Below are positions 23,792-32,959 of a stretch of 64,000 nucleotides of DNA, in pieces. The stretch's first letter is position 1; each line of letters opens with the position of its first letter. The notes beneath the pieces are model-generated. The model was not told the origin of the DNA and did no database searches. It saw nothing but the letters and a program-made list of their open reading frames with translations. Source of the stretch: Kitasatospora aureofaciens (GTDB lineage: Bacteria; Actinomycetota; Actinomycetes; Streptomycetales; Streptomycetaceae). Location: positions 186,001 to 250,000 of the forward strand of contig JODU01000015.1 of NCBI GenBank assembly GCA_000720845.1, written 5' to 3'. The position numbers and the translations under genes are program-made.

Positions 23792-25108
23792 TTACCCAGC
23801 CGCGGGCTCGGTAAGGCTGCTCCGGGAAAGGACCCGGGCCAGTGCCTCCACCACTTCCGGAGCGTAGTCGCCGGCGGTGGCCAGGCGCAGCTCCTCCAGT
23901 GCGGTCAGGACGCCGCCCGGGCCCGCGTCCCGCGCCTTCTCCTCGTAGGCGTTCACGACCCGCACGATCCGCGCGGCGACCGGCTGCTCCCGGCAGGGGT
24001 CGGCCTGCCGCTCCACCACCACGGCGACCGCCGCGTCGACGCCGGTCTGACGCACGACGGCCCCGCCGAGCAGCGCGATCCGCCGCTGCTCGGTGGCGGG
24101 CAGGTCCGCGGTGGCTCCCGCCGGGACCGGGTCGACCAGGCTGAGCTGGCCGATGTCGTGCATCAGCGCCGCGTACTCCAGCACGGTCAGCTCGGCCCCG
24201 GACAGCCCCAGGTCCCGCCCGACGGCCACGCCGAGTCCGGCGACCCGGCGGGCGTGCCCGGCCGGGGTGTATCCGGCGATCTCGGTGGCGCGGGCCAGGG
24301 AGGCGATGGTCTGCCGGTAGGTGGCCCGGACGGCCTCGTACCGGCGGTAGGAGAGCTGGGCGAGCAGCAGGGGCACGCAGAAGACGGGCAGCGCCCACAG
24401 TCCCGCGACGCTCACCGCCAGCGCCATCACCGCGCCGGTCGCGCACACCGCCGACGTGATCCCGACCATGCCGCGCAGTTCCTCGCGCAGCAGCGGTCCG
24501 AAGGGCCAGCCGGTGCGCGCGTGGGCGGGTGCCGCGGCGAGTACGGCGTCGCACAGCGTGGTCAGGGCCAGCAGCGCGAGCAGCAGCAGGGCGTCGGCGG
24601 GTCCGCTCCAGTCGTCGAAGGTGCCCTGGCCGGCCAGCGGCCGGAAGCACACGGCGGCGAAGCCGACGGTGAGCACCCGCCGCGCCAGGTGGCCGAGGAC
24701 GGGCCCGCTGCCGCGGGCGACGTAGGGCACGCTGCCGAGCAGCGAGGCGGCGAGCACGACGGTGACGGTCTGGGCGACACCGTGGTGCGCCGGCTGCCCG
24801 GCGACGTCTCCGAGCAGCGCGTACGCCAGCGCGCCCGCCGCCCCGAGCGGGGCGGCCTCCCGGGCCTCGGCACCGGTGCGCCGGGTCAGCTCACCGAGGA
24901 CGACCAGACCGCCGAAGGCGAGCGCGACGGGCCGCTGCACGGGCCCGGACACCACCACGGAGGCGAGGCACCCGAGCGCGAGGAGCCCGGCACAGCCGGG
25001 CACGAGGAGCAGCGTCGCCGGGGCCGGGAGCGCGGGCCCGCGCCTGGCTCCGGGGCCCGCGACCGGGACCGCTGCGGGAGACGGGACCCATGGCCGGAAG
25101 GGCGTCAT
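23792..25108 (-). CDS. Membrane protein with degenerate HD domain
   Basis: About 438 residues: six or seven hydrophobic spans (residues about 25-250) followed by a cytoplasmic HD-type domain. The HD pair survives in ALMHDIGQL, and AGHARRVAGL marks the preceding helix, but the HHE and GYP motifs expected of an HD-GYP phosphodiesterase are absent; the matching place reads VVVERQADPCREQP. It is therefore probably not a c-di-GMP hydrolase, though it may sense or bind a partner. It lies downstream of a complete HD-GYP paralog on the same strand, with 211 bases between. The start is a judgement; an alanine/arginine-rich extension upstream looks unlike protein. Confidence 0.78.
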   Translation of the reverse strand: MTPFRPWVPSPAAVPVAGPGARRGPALPAPATLLLVPGCAGLLALGCLASVVVSGPVQRPVALAFGGLVVLGELTRRTGAEAREAAPLGAAGALAYALLGDVAGQPAHHGVAQTVTVVLAASLLGSVPYVARGSGPVLGHLARRVLTVGFAAVCFRPLAGQGTFDDWSGPADALLLLALLALTTLCDAVLAAAPAHARTGWPFGPLLREELRGMVGITSAVCATGAVMALAVSVAGLWALPVFCVPLLLAQLSYRRYEAVRATYRQTIASLARATEIAGYTPAGHARRVAGLGVAVGRDLGLSGAELTVLEYAALMHDIGQLSLVDPVPAGATADLPATEQRRIALLGGAVVRQTGVDAAVAVVVERQADPCREQPVAARIVRVVNAYEEKARDAGPGGVLTALEELRLATAGDYAPEVVEALARVLSRSSLTEPAAG

Positions 25109-25319
25109 GGGCTGCCCCCGTCCACGCGGCCACCGCGCACCGCGGCGCGGGGCGCCGCCGCGAGCCACCCGCCCGCACGCTCCCCCGGCTCGGTGGAGGC
25201 GCGGACGGCGGGCACCGCCCGGGCCACCGTGCACGGCACCCGGCCTCGCCCCGGCCGGCCGGGGCGAGGCGAACGGCACGCGTGAGGCGGGCAGGGGGCC
25301 ATCGCCGGCTCCGGCTCCC

Positions 25320-26645
25320 TCATGGCGCTCCCCTGCCGACACTGTCCCGCACACCCTCGCCCCGGCCCCCTGCCGCTTCGGCGACGGGGCCGGACGAACC
25401 GTCCGCCGTCACCGACGGACGCCAGCCGTGGCGGCGGAGGGCGTGGACCAGCGCCCGCACCATCCGTGGGTCGAACTGTCTCCCGGCACAGCGCTGGAGC
25501 TCGTCCAGGGCCACCGCGACGGGGCGGGCCCTGCTGTAGGAGCGTGTGGACGTCATAGCGTCGAAGGCGTCGGCGACGGCCACCACCCGGGCCGACTCGG
25601 GGATCCGGTCGCCGGCCAGTCCGTAGGGGTAGCCGCTGCCGTCCAGCCGTTCGTGGTGGTGGAGGACCGCGGCGCGGGCCTCTCCCAGGAAGCGGATGCC
25701 GCGCACCATCTCGTGCCCGTACTCGGGGTGCAGCTCGATCACCCGGCGTTCCTCGGGCGTCAGCGGCCCGTCCTTGCGCAGCAGCCGGGTGGGCACGCCG
25801 AGCTTGCCCACGTCGTGCAGGATCCCGGCGAAGCGCAGGGTCTCGACGCGCTCGTCGTCCATGCCCAGCTCGCGGGCGATCATCATGGAGGCCTGGCCGA
25901 CGCGTTCGCTGTGGCCGCGCGTGTAGCCGTCCTTGATGTCGACGGCCTGCACCAGGGCGCGGATGGTCGCCTGGTGCGCGGCCTGCTCGCGGTGGTACTG
26001 GGCGAAGGCCCACCAGGCCACGCACATCGGCAGCAGGACGAGCAGCGCGGCCACCGGACCGTACTCGCTGCGCCACAGGACGGCCATCATCAGCCCGGCG
26101 AGCCCGTGCACGGCGATCGGCGCGAGCGACCGGGAGAGCAGGCCTCGCCACGCCCGGCCCGGCGGCACGTGGTCGGCGAGGGTGAGGATGCCGCCGTCCA
26201 GCACCGTGAGCACCAGGCAGAAGGCGAGTACGGCGGCCCCGGCCGGCACGAGGGCGTACGGGAAGGCGGGCTCGACGACCGCGTCCCGGCCGCCGAGCCG
26301 CCAGTGGACACAGGCGGCGGCCCACACGGCGAGGGTCAGCTGGGCGGCCCGCCAGACGCGCCGCAGACCGAAGGGGCGGCGCGGCACCGGGGACAGCAGC
26401 GCTCCGGGCAGTGCCACGAGCGCGGCGGCGGGCGGCGGCAGCAGGAAGGCCCCGGCGAGCAGGACGGGGTAGCAGGTCCCGACGAGGCGGGTCCGGGCGA
26501 CGAGTTCGGAGCCCGCGTACAGTCCGGTGAGCAGCAGCACCGCCCACCAGGGCGCGTGCACCGACGGCAGCGGCCGCAGGCACAGCAGGGCGGCGAGGGT
26601 GACGCCGGTCACGTACGCACGCGCCCGCGCCGGTACCGCGTCCAT
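25320..26645 (-). CDS. Membrane-bound HD-GYP phosphodiesterase
   Basis: A 441-residue protein with seven to eight membrane spans (residues about 8-225) and a C-terminal HD-GYP domain (about 235-410). All signature parts are present: GHSERVG, ILHDVGKLGVP (HD pair), ELHPEYG, LHHHERLDGSGYPYGL (the GYP motif as GYP) and the later DAFDAMTS. Such proteins hydrolyse cyclic di-GMP, the signal that controls BldD and development in Streptomyces, so this is a likely active enzyme. It is followed by a degenerate paralog. A membrane sensor of MASE type is inferred from the spans; its stimulus is unknown. Confidence 0.85.
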   Translation of the reverse strand: MDAVPARARAYVTGVTLAALLCLRPLPSVHAPWWAVLLLTGLYAGSELVARTRLVGTCYPVLLAGAFLLPPPAAALVALPGALLSPVPRRPFGLRRVWRAAQLTLAVWAAACVHWRLGGRDAVVEPAFPYALVPAGAAVLAFCLVLTVLDGGILTLADHVPPGRAWRGLLSRSLAPIAVHGLAGLMMAVLWRSEYGPVAALLVLLPMCVAWWAFAQYHREQAAHQATIRALVQAVDIKDGYTRGHSERVGQASMMIARELGMDDERVETLRFAGILHDVGKLGVPTRLLRKDGPLTPEERRVIELHPEYGHEMVRGIRFLGEARAAVLHHHERLDGSGYPYGLAGDRIPESARVVAVADAFDAMTSTRSYSRARPVAVALDELQRCAGRQFDPRMVRALVHALRRHGWRPSVTADGSSGPVAEAAGGRGEGVRDSVGRGAP

Positions 26646-26784
26646 GAGCCCCCTCCCCGGCCACGTCTTTCAGGCTCCGGAGCCTAGGACGGCGGGGGGA
26701 GTCCGCGGGCAGATAACCCGCGGATTAGCACGTACGAGTGACTTCTGAACGACTCAGGGCGCTGGCACCGGCCCGGAGACCGGC

Positions 26785-27099
26785 TCAGGACTCCTGCGGA
26801 GCCGACGACGGCGAGGCTGTGACGTCGTGTTCGGGCACGGACTGCCCGGACCGGATCAGGTCCAGCCGCCCCATGACCTTGGCGCGCAGGTCACCCGGCA
26901 CGTCGTCCTGTCCGCAGCACCGCTTGACCAGCTTCTTCACGGCCTGCTCCAGCCCGTACTTCTCCAGGCAGGGCGAGCACTCCTCGAAGTGGTGCTCGAA
27001 CTTCACGCAGTCCGAGTCCGGCATCTCTTTGTCGAGAAACTCGTAGAGATGATCGAGGATTTCGCTGCAATCCGTCTCGTGCGGCTCTCCGCAGCTCAT
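26785..27099 (-). CDS. rsrA: Zinc-containing redox-sensing anti-sigma factor RsrA
   Basis: A 104-residue ZAS-family anti-sigma factor. Residues known from the S. coelicolor protein are all there: Cys3, Cys11, Cys31, His37, Cys41, Cys44, Cys61 and Cys62; HHFEECSPC is the zinc-binding core. Disulfide stress oxidises Cys11-Cys44, releases zinc, and frees SigR. The ATG overlaps the sigR stop (ATGA), so the two are made in step. Confidence 0.97.
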
Positions 27100-27779
27100 G
27101 ACCCCGAGCCTTTCGCTTCGTTCGACTCTCCGGCGCCGGCGGGGACGAGGCCGCGGTCACGGGCGTAGTCCTCCAGCATGCCGCGCAGCTGACGGCGTCC
27201 ACGGTGCAGCCGGGACATCACCGTACCGATGGGTGTCCCCATGATGTCTGCGATCTCCTTGTAGGCAAAGCCCTCGACGTCCGCCAGATACACGGCGATA
27301 CGGAATTCCTCGGGGATCGCCTGGAGCGCCTGCTTCACGTCCGAGTCGGGCAGGTGGTCGAGCGCCTGCGACTCCGCGGAGCGCAGACCCGTCGACATGT
27401 GCGACTCGGCACGCGCGAGCTGCCAGTCCTCGATCTCCTCGGCCGCGCTGCGCTGGGGTTCGCGCTGCTTCTTGCGGTACGAGTTGATGAAGGTGTTGGT
27501 GAGGATGCGGTACAGCCACGCCTTGAGGTTGGTGCCCTCGCGGAACTGGTGGAAGGACGCGTACGCCTTGGCGTAGGTCTCCTGCACCAGGTCCTCGGCG
27601 TCGGCCGGATTACGTGTCATGCGCAGCGCGGCCGAGTACATCTGGTCGAGGAACTCCAGCGCGTCCCGCTCGAAGCGCGCGCTGCGCTCCGCGGTCGACT
27701 CCGCGCCCGTACCCCGGCCCTCGGGCTGCTCCGCCTGGCCGTGTTCGGTCCCTGCGTCGGTCCCAGTGACCGGACCCAC
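27096..27779 (-). CDS. sigR: ECF sigma factor SigR (thiol-oxidative stress)
   Basis: A 227-residue group IV sigma factor. Region 2 includes [17 protein letters not shown] and region 4 has [31 protein letters not shown]. The GTG at 27779 is the start of the stable form. An in-frame ATG at 27942-27944 adds exactly 55 residues ([11 protein letters not shown]...), the extension of the unstable SigR' product described in S. coelicolor, made from a distal SigR-type promoter that is also visible here. SigR drives thioredoxin, mycothiol and protein quality-control genes. RsrA follows directly. Confidence 0.97.
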
Positions 27780-28003
27780 CTCCTCCAGTGACGTCGTGAA
27801 ACCGAGAGCGGTCTCACTCGAATCGGAGGATAGACGACGATCCGGTCCGCCCGCCGCCCGAATGGGGGCGGTCTTCGCCGCGTGCAGCACAGTCCAGTCC
27901 AGGTCGGACCGGCTGCTGCGGCTCGGGCAGAAGGCTGAACCCATGCGGCGGACTTCCTCTCCTACGGCGTCGGCGCTGATTCTCAGCAACGTACGCACCG
28001 CAC

Positions 28004-28030
28004 AACAGCGGCCGCCCGCCGGTCATTCCC
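28004..28030 (-). promoter_or_regulatory. SigR-dependent promoter of sigR
   Basis: On the minus strand GGGAAT (28025-28030) and GTT (28004-28006) are 18 bases apart, the exact SigR consensus. It lies about 60 bases upstream of the SigR' start and would give the positive loop that makes the unstable long form under thiol stress. Confidence 0.88.
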
Positions 28031-28036
28031 GGGCGT

Positions 28037-28693
28037 TCAGCCGAGTGAGCCGGTCCACTTCAGGACGCCGTCGGTGATCAGCTCCAGCGCCTCCTCCTGG
28101 CCGATCGCCGCCCGTTTGGGCACCGCGAAGCCGTGGTCGCCGTACGGCACCTCGATCAGGTCGTAGGTCCCCGCGGGCGCCTCGGGGAACTCCTGCGGTC
28201 TGCCGAAGGGGTCGTTGCCGCCCTGGACGACGAGGGTGGGCACCCCGGCCCCGAGCAGCTCGTCGGCGCGGGACTTCTCCGGCTTGCCCGGCGGGTGCAG
28301 CGGGAAGCTGAGGGCGAGGACGGCGTGGGCGCCCAGTTCGCGGGCGGTGCGGCAGGCGACGCGGGCACCGGCGCTGCGGCCGCCCGCGATCACCGGCAGG
28401 CCGGGCGCGGCGAGCGCGGGCCAGACGCCCCGCCAGCCGGTGTCCAGGGTCTTCGGAGCGGGCGCCAGCTTCTTGCCGGCCACCCGCCACGGCTGCTCGA
28501 CGAGGGCGACGCTCACCCCGTGGGCGGGCAGTGCGGCCGCCAGCGCCCTCAGGTCGCGCGCCTCGATGCCGCCGCCGGCGCCGTGGCTCACGGCAAGGAC
28601 GAGCCGGGGCCGCTTCGCCGGGTGCCAGGTGATGCGGGCGGGACCCGCATCGGTGTCGGTGATCTCGGTGGTCTCGGTGGTGTCGCTGGTCAC
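28037..28693 (-). CDS. Alpha/beta-hydrolase (dienelactone hydrolase/KANL3-like)
   Basis: A 218-residue hydrolase fold. The oxyanion segment is VSHGAGGG, the nucleophile elbow GGRSAGAR carries the catalytic Ser, the acid is in VQGGNDPFG, and the His in PYGDHGF near the C terminus. The family (KANL3/Tex30-like) has no settled substrate. The GTG start lies one base after the SRAP gene's stop, so the two are co-translated. The sigR promoter begins just beyond its stop. Confidence 0.8.
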   Translation of the reverse strand: MTSDTTETTEITDTDAGPARITWHPAKRPRLVLAVSHGAGGGIEARDLRALAAALPAHGVSVALVEQPWRVAGKKLAPAPKTLDTGWRGVWPALAAPGLPVIAGGRSAGARVACRTARELGAHAVLALSFPLHPPGKPEKSRADELLGAGVPTLVVQGGNDPFGRPQEFPEAPAGTYDLIEVPYGDHGFAVPKRAAIGQEEALELITDGVLKWTGSLG

Positions 28694-28694
28694 G

Positions 28695-29510
28695 TCAGAA
28701 GAGTGTGCCCTCTTCCGGAGCCTGAAGCTCCTTGAGCAGCTCCGGCCCGTTGTTGCGGACGTTGCTCACGGCCGTGGAGACGGGGAAGGCACGCATCAGC
28801 CCGGCGGGCGGGGGCGCCAGCAGGGAGGTCAGCTCGTCGGGGTCGGTGCGCGCCGGGTCGAGCCAGTCGTCCCAGCGGTCCGGCGTCAGCATCAGCGGCA
28901 TCCGCGGGTGGATGTCGGCCAGGGCGTGCGGGCCGTCGGCCGGGGCGACCGCGAGCGGCTCGGTCTCGGCCTCGGTGGTGATCACCGAGCACGTCACCCA
29001 CCATGCCAGCGGGTGGTCGTCGGGGAGCGTCTTGTCCCGCCAGAACTCGTAGAGCCCGGCCATGGCGAACACGGAGCCGTCTGCGGGGGTCACGAAGTAC
29101 GGCTGCTTGCGGGGCCGCTTCCTGCGCCCCTCGACCTCCAGGTCCCGCTCCTGCTTGCCGGTGACCCACTCGTAGTAGCCGTCGGCGGGCAGGATGCAGC
29201 GCCGGGTGCTGAAGGCGCGGCGGTAGGAGGGCTTCTCGTGGACGGTCTCCGCGCGGGCGTTGATCATCCGGGCGCCGCCCTCGGGCGACTTGGACCAGGA
29301 GGGGACGAGGCCCCACTTCAGCTTGCGCAGCTGGCGAACCGGCTTCGGGTCCTCGACGTCTTTCAGGGGACGGTCCAGGACGGCGTAGACCTCCTTGGTG
29401 GGGGCCACGTTGTAGTCGGGCTCCAGGCTCTCCTCGGGCTCCCACTTCTCGATTTCAAAGATTCCCGCGAGATCCTCGGGTCGACGACTCGCCGCATACC
29501 GTCCGCACAT
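28695..29510 (-). CDS. SRAP-domain protein (YedK/HMCES), abasic-site shield
   Basis: A 271-residue SRAP (DUF159) protein. It begins MCGRYA, so that Cys2, after removal of Met1, forms a thiazolidine crosslink with abasic sites in single-stranded DNA. The other conserved residues are visible: Asn in YNVAPT, Asn in MINARAE, Glu in CILPADGYYEW, and His in DIHPRMPLML. The ATG is fixed because Cys must be residue 2. It is the first gene of an operon with the hydrolase and lies just upstream of sigR, an arrangement also seen near sigH of M. tuberculosis. Confidence 0.93.
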   Translation of the reverse strand: MCGRYAASRRPEDLAGIFEIEKWEPEESLEPDYNVAPTKEVYAVLDRPLKDVEDPKPVRQLRKLKWGLVPSWSKSPEGGARMINARAETVHEKPSYRRAFSTRRCILPADGYYEWVTGKQERDLEVEGRRKRPRKQPYFVTPADGSVFAMAGLYEFWRDKTLPDDHPLAWWVTCSVITTEAETEPLAVAPADGPHALADIHPRMPLMLTPDRWDDWLDPARTDPDELTSLLAPPPAGLMRAFPVSTAVSNVRNNGPELLKELQAPEEGTLF

Positions 29511-29614
29511 ACGTGCCACACTGCCAGGCCCGCCCTCCTCCCGGCCACCACCCCGCAACGAGGCGCTTCGCGCCGCACCCGCCCGACCGTCACCACGAGG
29601 AGCCCTCCCCGAAC

Positions 29615-30337
29615 ATGGACCACCTCGCAACGGCCTCGCTCACCTCCCTGTGGGACGAGGTCTCCGGCACCCAGCCCGATCCCGACCTGTGGGTGGTGAT
29701 CGCGACCCTGGTGGTCGCGCTCGCCGTGGTCGTGACCCGCGGGTCGTGGCGGATAGCGCGCAACGCGATCACCATCGCCCACGAGGGCGGCCACGGCCTG
29801 GTGGCCCTGCTGACGGGCCGCACCCTGACCGGGATCACCCTGCACTCGGACACCAGCGGCCTGACCGTCAGCCGGGGCAAGCCGCACGGTGCCGGGATGA
29901 TCCTCACCGCGGTCGCCGGCTACACCGCTCCCCCGCTGCTGGGCCTCGGCGGCGCCGCGCTGCTGGCCGCGGGACGCATCACCCTGCTGCTCTGGCTGGC
30001 GACGGCGCTGCTCGTCGCCCTGCTGGTGATGGTCCGCAACGCCTACGGGGTGCTGACGGTGGTGGTCACCGGCGGCACGTTCGTCCTGGTGTCCTGGCTG
30101 GCCGGGCCGCAGGTGCAGGCGGCGTTCGCGTACGCGGTGGTGTGGTTCCTGCTGCTCGGCGGGGTGCGCCCGGCCTTCGAACTGCAGGCCAAGCGGTCGC
30201 GGGGCGGCGCCGGGGACTCGGACGCGGACCAGCTGGCGCGGCTGACGCACGCGCCGGCGGGGGTGTGGTTCTTCCTGTTCCACGCGGTGTCGCTGTGTTC
30301 GCTGATCGGTGGAGCGCGCTGGCTTCTGGAGGTGTGA
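29615..30337 (+). CDS. M50B-like membrane metallopeptidase
   Basis: A 240-residue protein with about six membrane spans. The zinc motif AHEGGHGLVALLTGR (HExxH form HEGGH) lies around residue 52-66, and GRTLTGITLHSDTSGLTV follows, as in the M50B/YgjN-type family of Actinobacteria. A second metal ligand region may be VMVRNAYGVL. Function is unknown. It could cut membrane substrates, but no partner is visible. It is divergent from the SRAP gene. Start: ATG with GAGGAG 14 bases upstream, so slightly uncertain. Confidence 0.8.
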   Translation: MDHLATASLTSLWDEVSGTQPDPDLWVVIATLVVALAVVVTRGSWRIARNAITIAHEGGHGLVALLTGRTLTGITLHSDTSGLTVSRGKPHGAGMILTAVAGYTAPPLLGLGGAALLAAGRITLLLWLATALLVALLVMVRNAYGVLTVVVTGGTFVLVSWLAGPQVQAAFAYAVVWFLLLGGVRPAFELQAKRSRGGAGDSDADQLARLTHAPAGVWFFLFHAVSLCSLIGGARWLLEV

Positions 30338-30460
30338 GGACCCGGGCGCCGTCCGCACGCCCCGCATATATGCACGGCAAGTGCACTGTTGCGTTTTCGG
30401 TCAGGTTTCGCCGCTTTTGATCAAGATCTCCGATCGTCCTCAGCCATTAAAGTGGGCCTC

Positions 30461-31777
30461 ATGACCGTGAACCCCGCGTACACCGCCCTCTGGCCCGCCC
30501 CGCATGCGAGCGGAGCCGTCGACGCGACCGTCCACGTGCCCGGGTCCAAGTCGGTCACCAACCGTGCCCTGGTGCTGGCCGCCCTCGCCTCCGAGCCCGG
30601 CTGGCTGCGCCGCCCGCTGCGCTCCCGCGACACCCTGCTGATGGCCGAGGCCCTGCGCACGATGGGCGTCGAGATCGAGGAGGGCGTCGGCCCCGAGGGC
30701 ACCGGCGAGTTCTGGCGGGTCATCCCGGCCGGTCTGCGCGGCCCGGCCACGGTCGACGTCGGCAACGCCGGCACGGTCATGCGCTTCCTGCCGCCGGTCG
30801 CCGCGCTGGCCGACGGCGCCGTCCGCTTCGACGGCGACCCGCGGTCGTACGAGCGTCCGCTGCACGGCGTGATCGACGCGCTGCGCGTCCTGGGCGCCCG
30901 GGTCGACGACGACGGGCGCGGCGCGCTGCCGCTGACCGTGCACGGCGGCGGCGCCCTGGAGGGCGGGCCGGTCGACATCGACGCCTCGTCCTCCTCCCAG
31001 TTCGTCAGCGCCCTGCTGCTGTCCGGACCGCGCTTCAACCAGGGCGTCGAGGTGCGCCACACCGGTTCCGCGCTGCCCTCCATGCCGCACATCCGTATGA
31101 CGGTCGACATGCTGCGCGCGGTCGGTGCCCAGGTCGACACCCCCGAGTCGGGCGGCGAGCCGAACGTCTGGCGGGTCACGCCGGGCGCGCTGCTCGGCCG
31201 GGACCTCACGATCGAGCCGGACCTGTCCAACGCCCAGCCCTTCCTCGCGGCGGCGCTGGTGACCGGCGGCAAGGTGGTGATCCCGGACTGGCCGTCCCGC
31301 ACCACCCAGCCCGGTGACCGGCTGCGTGAGATCTTCACCGAAATGGGCGGTTCCTGCGAACTGGCCGACTACGGTCTCGTCTTCACCGGATCCGGCGCCG
31401 TCCACGGCATCGACGTCGACCTGGGCGAGGTCGGCGAGCTGACTCCGGGCATCGCGGCCGTCGCCGCCCTCGCGGACTCCCCCTCCACCCTGCGCGGTGT
31501 GGCCCATCTGCGGCTGCACGAGACGGACCGCCTGGCCGCGCTCACCAAGGAGATCAACGAACTCGGCGGTGACGTCACCGAGACCGCCGACGGCCTGCAC
31601 ATCCGCCCGCGCCGGCTGCACGGCGGCGTCTTCCACACCTACGAGGACCACCGCATGGCCACCGCCGGCGCGATCATCGGCCTCGCGGTCGAGGGCGTGC
31701 AGATCGAGAACGTGGCGACGACCGCCAAGACCCTGCCCGACTTCCCCGACCTGTGGACCGGGATGCTCGGGGCGTAG
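30461..31777 (+). CDS. aroA: 3-Phosphoshikimate 1-carboxyvinyltransferase (EPSP synthase)
   Basis: A 438-residue enzyme of the shikimate pathway. Motifs: VPGSKSVTNRALVLAALA (lysine of the substrate site), the glycine loop DVGNAGTVMRFLPP (NAGT, with Ala after Gly: the glyphosate-sensitive, class I-like form), and HETDRLAALTKE plus YEDHRMATA near the C terminus. The ATG lies 123 bases after the preceding gene. RsgA follows 12 bases downstream, so they form an operon, as in other actinobacteria. Confidence 0.96.
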   Translation: MTVNPAYTALWPAPHASGAVDATVHVPGSKSVTNRALVLAALASEPGWLRRPLRSRDTLLMAEALRTMGVEIEEGVGPEGTGEFWRVIPAGLRGPATVDVGNAGTVMRFLPPVAALADGAVRFDGDPRSYERPLHGVIDALRVLGARVDDDGRGALPLTVHGGGALEGGPVDIDASSSSQFVSALLLSGPRFNQGVEVRHTGSALPSMPHIRMTVDMLRAVGAQVDTPESGGEPNVWRVTPGALLGRDLTIEPDLSNAQPFLAAALVTGGKVVIPDWPSRTTQPGDRLREIFTEMGGSCELADYGLVFTGSGAVHGIDVDLGEVGELTPGIAAVAALADSPSTLRGVAHLRLHETDRLAALTKEINELGGDVTETADGLHIRPRRLHGGVFHTYEDHRMATAGAIIGLAVEGVQIENVATTAKTLPDFPDLWTGMLGA

Positions 31778-31789
31778 GGAAGGTTCGCC

Positions 31790-32803
31790 ATGCGCCGCTA
31801 CGGCAAGAACACCGACGAGGACGACATCCGCTCCCGCCCCAACCGCAAGGGCAACCGGCCGCGCACCCACATCCGGCCCAAGCACGAGGACGCCGCCGAG
31901 GGCCTGGTCCTCACCGTGGACCGCGGCCGGCTGACCTGCCTCGTCGACGACCGGATCGTCATGGCGATGAAGGCCCGCGAACTGGGCCGCAAGGCGGCGA
32001 TCGTCGGCGACCGGGTGGCCCTGGTCGGCGACCTGTCCGGCAAGAAGGACACCCTCGCCCGCATCGTCCGCATCGAGGAACGCACCTCGGTCCTGCGCCG
32101 CACGGCCGACGACGACGACCCCTACGAGCGGGTGGTCGTCGCCAACGCCGACCAGCTCGCCGTCGTCACCGCCCTCGCCGACCCCGAGCCGCGCCCCCGC
32201 CTCATCGACCGCTGCCTGGTCGCCGCGTTCGACGGCGGCCTCACCCCGCTGCTGGTGATGACCAAGTCGGACCTGGCGCCGCCGGACGAACTGCTGGAGC
32301 TGTACGGCGCGTTGGACATCCCGTACGTCGTCACCAGCCGCGAGGAGCTGGAGAACGGCGCGGCCGCGGACCTCGTGCGCGAGCACCTGGACGGGAAGAT
32401 CACCGCCTTCGTCGGCCACTCCGGCGTCGGCAAGACGACCCTCGTCAACACCCTGGTGCCGGAGGACCGCCGCCGGATGACGGGTCATGTGAACGCGGTG
32501 ACGGGGCGCGGCCGGCACACCACGACCTCCGCCCTCGCCCTGCCGCTGTCCTCCGCGGAGGGCGGCTGGGTCGTCGACACCCCGGGCGTGCGGTCGTTCG
32601 GGCTGGCGCACGTCGACCCGTCCCGGGTGATCAACGCCTTCCCCGACCTGGTGCCCGGCACGGAGGGCTGCCCGCGGGCGTGCAGCCACGACGAGCCCGA
32701 CTGCGCGCTGGACGCCTGGGTCGCCGAGGGACACGCCGACCCGGCCCGGCTGTACTCGCTGCGCCGGCTGCTGTCGACACGGGAACGCAAGGAAGGGGAC
32801 TGA
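31790..32803 (+). CDS. rsgA: Ribosome-assembly GTPase RsgA
   Basis: A 337-residue circularly permuted GTPase that checks late 30S assembly. Order: OB-like N-domain (about 35-110), then G4 VMTKSDL, G1 GHSGVGKTTLVN, G3 DTPGVRSFG, and a C-terminal zinc knuckle CPRACSHDEPDCAL. The order G4-G1-G3 shows the permutation. The N terminus is longer than in E. coli and very basic (RRYGKNTDEDDIRSRPNRKGNRPRT). It is cotranscribed with aroA. Confidence 0.94.
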   Translation: MRRYGKNTDEDDIRSRPNRKGNRPRTHIRPKHEDAAEGLVLTVDRGRLTCLVDDRIVMAMKARELGRKAAIVGDRVALVGDLSGKKDTLARIVRIEERTSVLRRTADDDDPYERVVVANADQLAVVTALADPEPRPRLIDRCLVAAFDGGLTPLLVMTKSDLAPPDELLELYGALDIPYVVTSREELENGAAADLVREHLDGKITAFVGHSGVGKTTLVNTLVPEDRRRMTGHVNAVTGRGRHTTTSALALPLSSAEGGWVVDTPGVRSFGLAHVDPSRVINAFPDLVPGTEGCPRACSHDEPDCALDAWVAEGHADPARLYSLRRLLSTRERKEGD

Positions 32804-32878
32804 CCCCCGCGTTGTTTGCCGTGCCGTGCAGGCGGTAAGTGCATAATCGCACCAAGCCGGAACCAAGACTGAGCAAAG

Positions 32879-32929
32879 CCGGACGAAGTCGCTGTCGGGC
32901 GACGCCACTGATCGACACCGACGCAGCGG
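32879..32929 (+). promoter_or_regulatory. Candidate guanidine-III (ykkC-III) riboswitch
   Basis: CCGGACGA (32879-32886) is the conserved opening of the guanidine-III aptamer. CCGG can pair with TCGG (32895-32898), and CGCTG (32890-32894) with CAGCG (32924-32928), giving the H-type pseudoknot topology of that class with the correct seven-base first loop. The last loop is about 25 bases rather than about 10, so this is a candidate, not a certain hit. It lies 31 bases before an SMR gene of the guanidinium-exporter type, which is the main argument. A CATAAT (32842-32847) upstream is a plausible -10. Confidence 0.5.
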
Positions 32930-32959
32930 TCGCGGTAGGGGACCACGGGAGGACAACAC

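Noticed and set aside
30370..30384. Inverted repeat TGCAC/GTGCA between the M50 gene and aroA
   Set aside because: A five-pair stem is too short to call a terminator or operator in this DNA.
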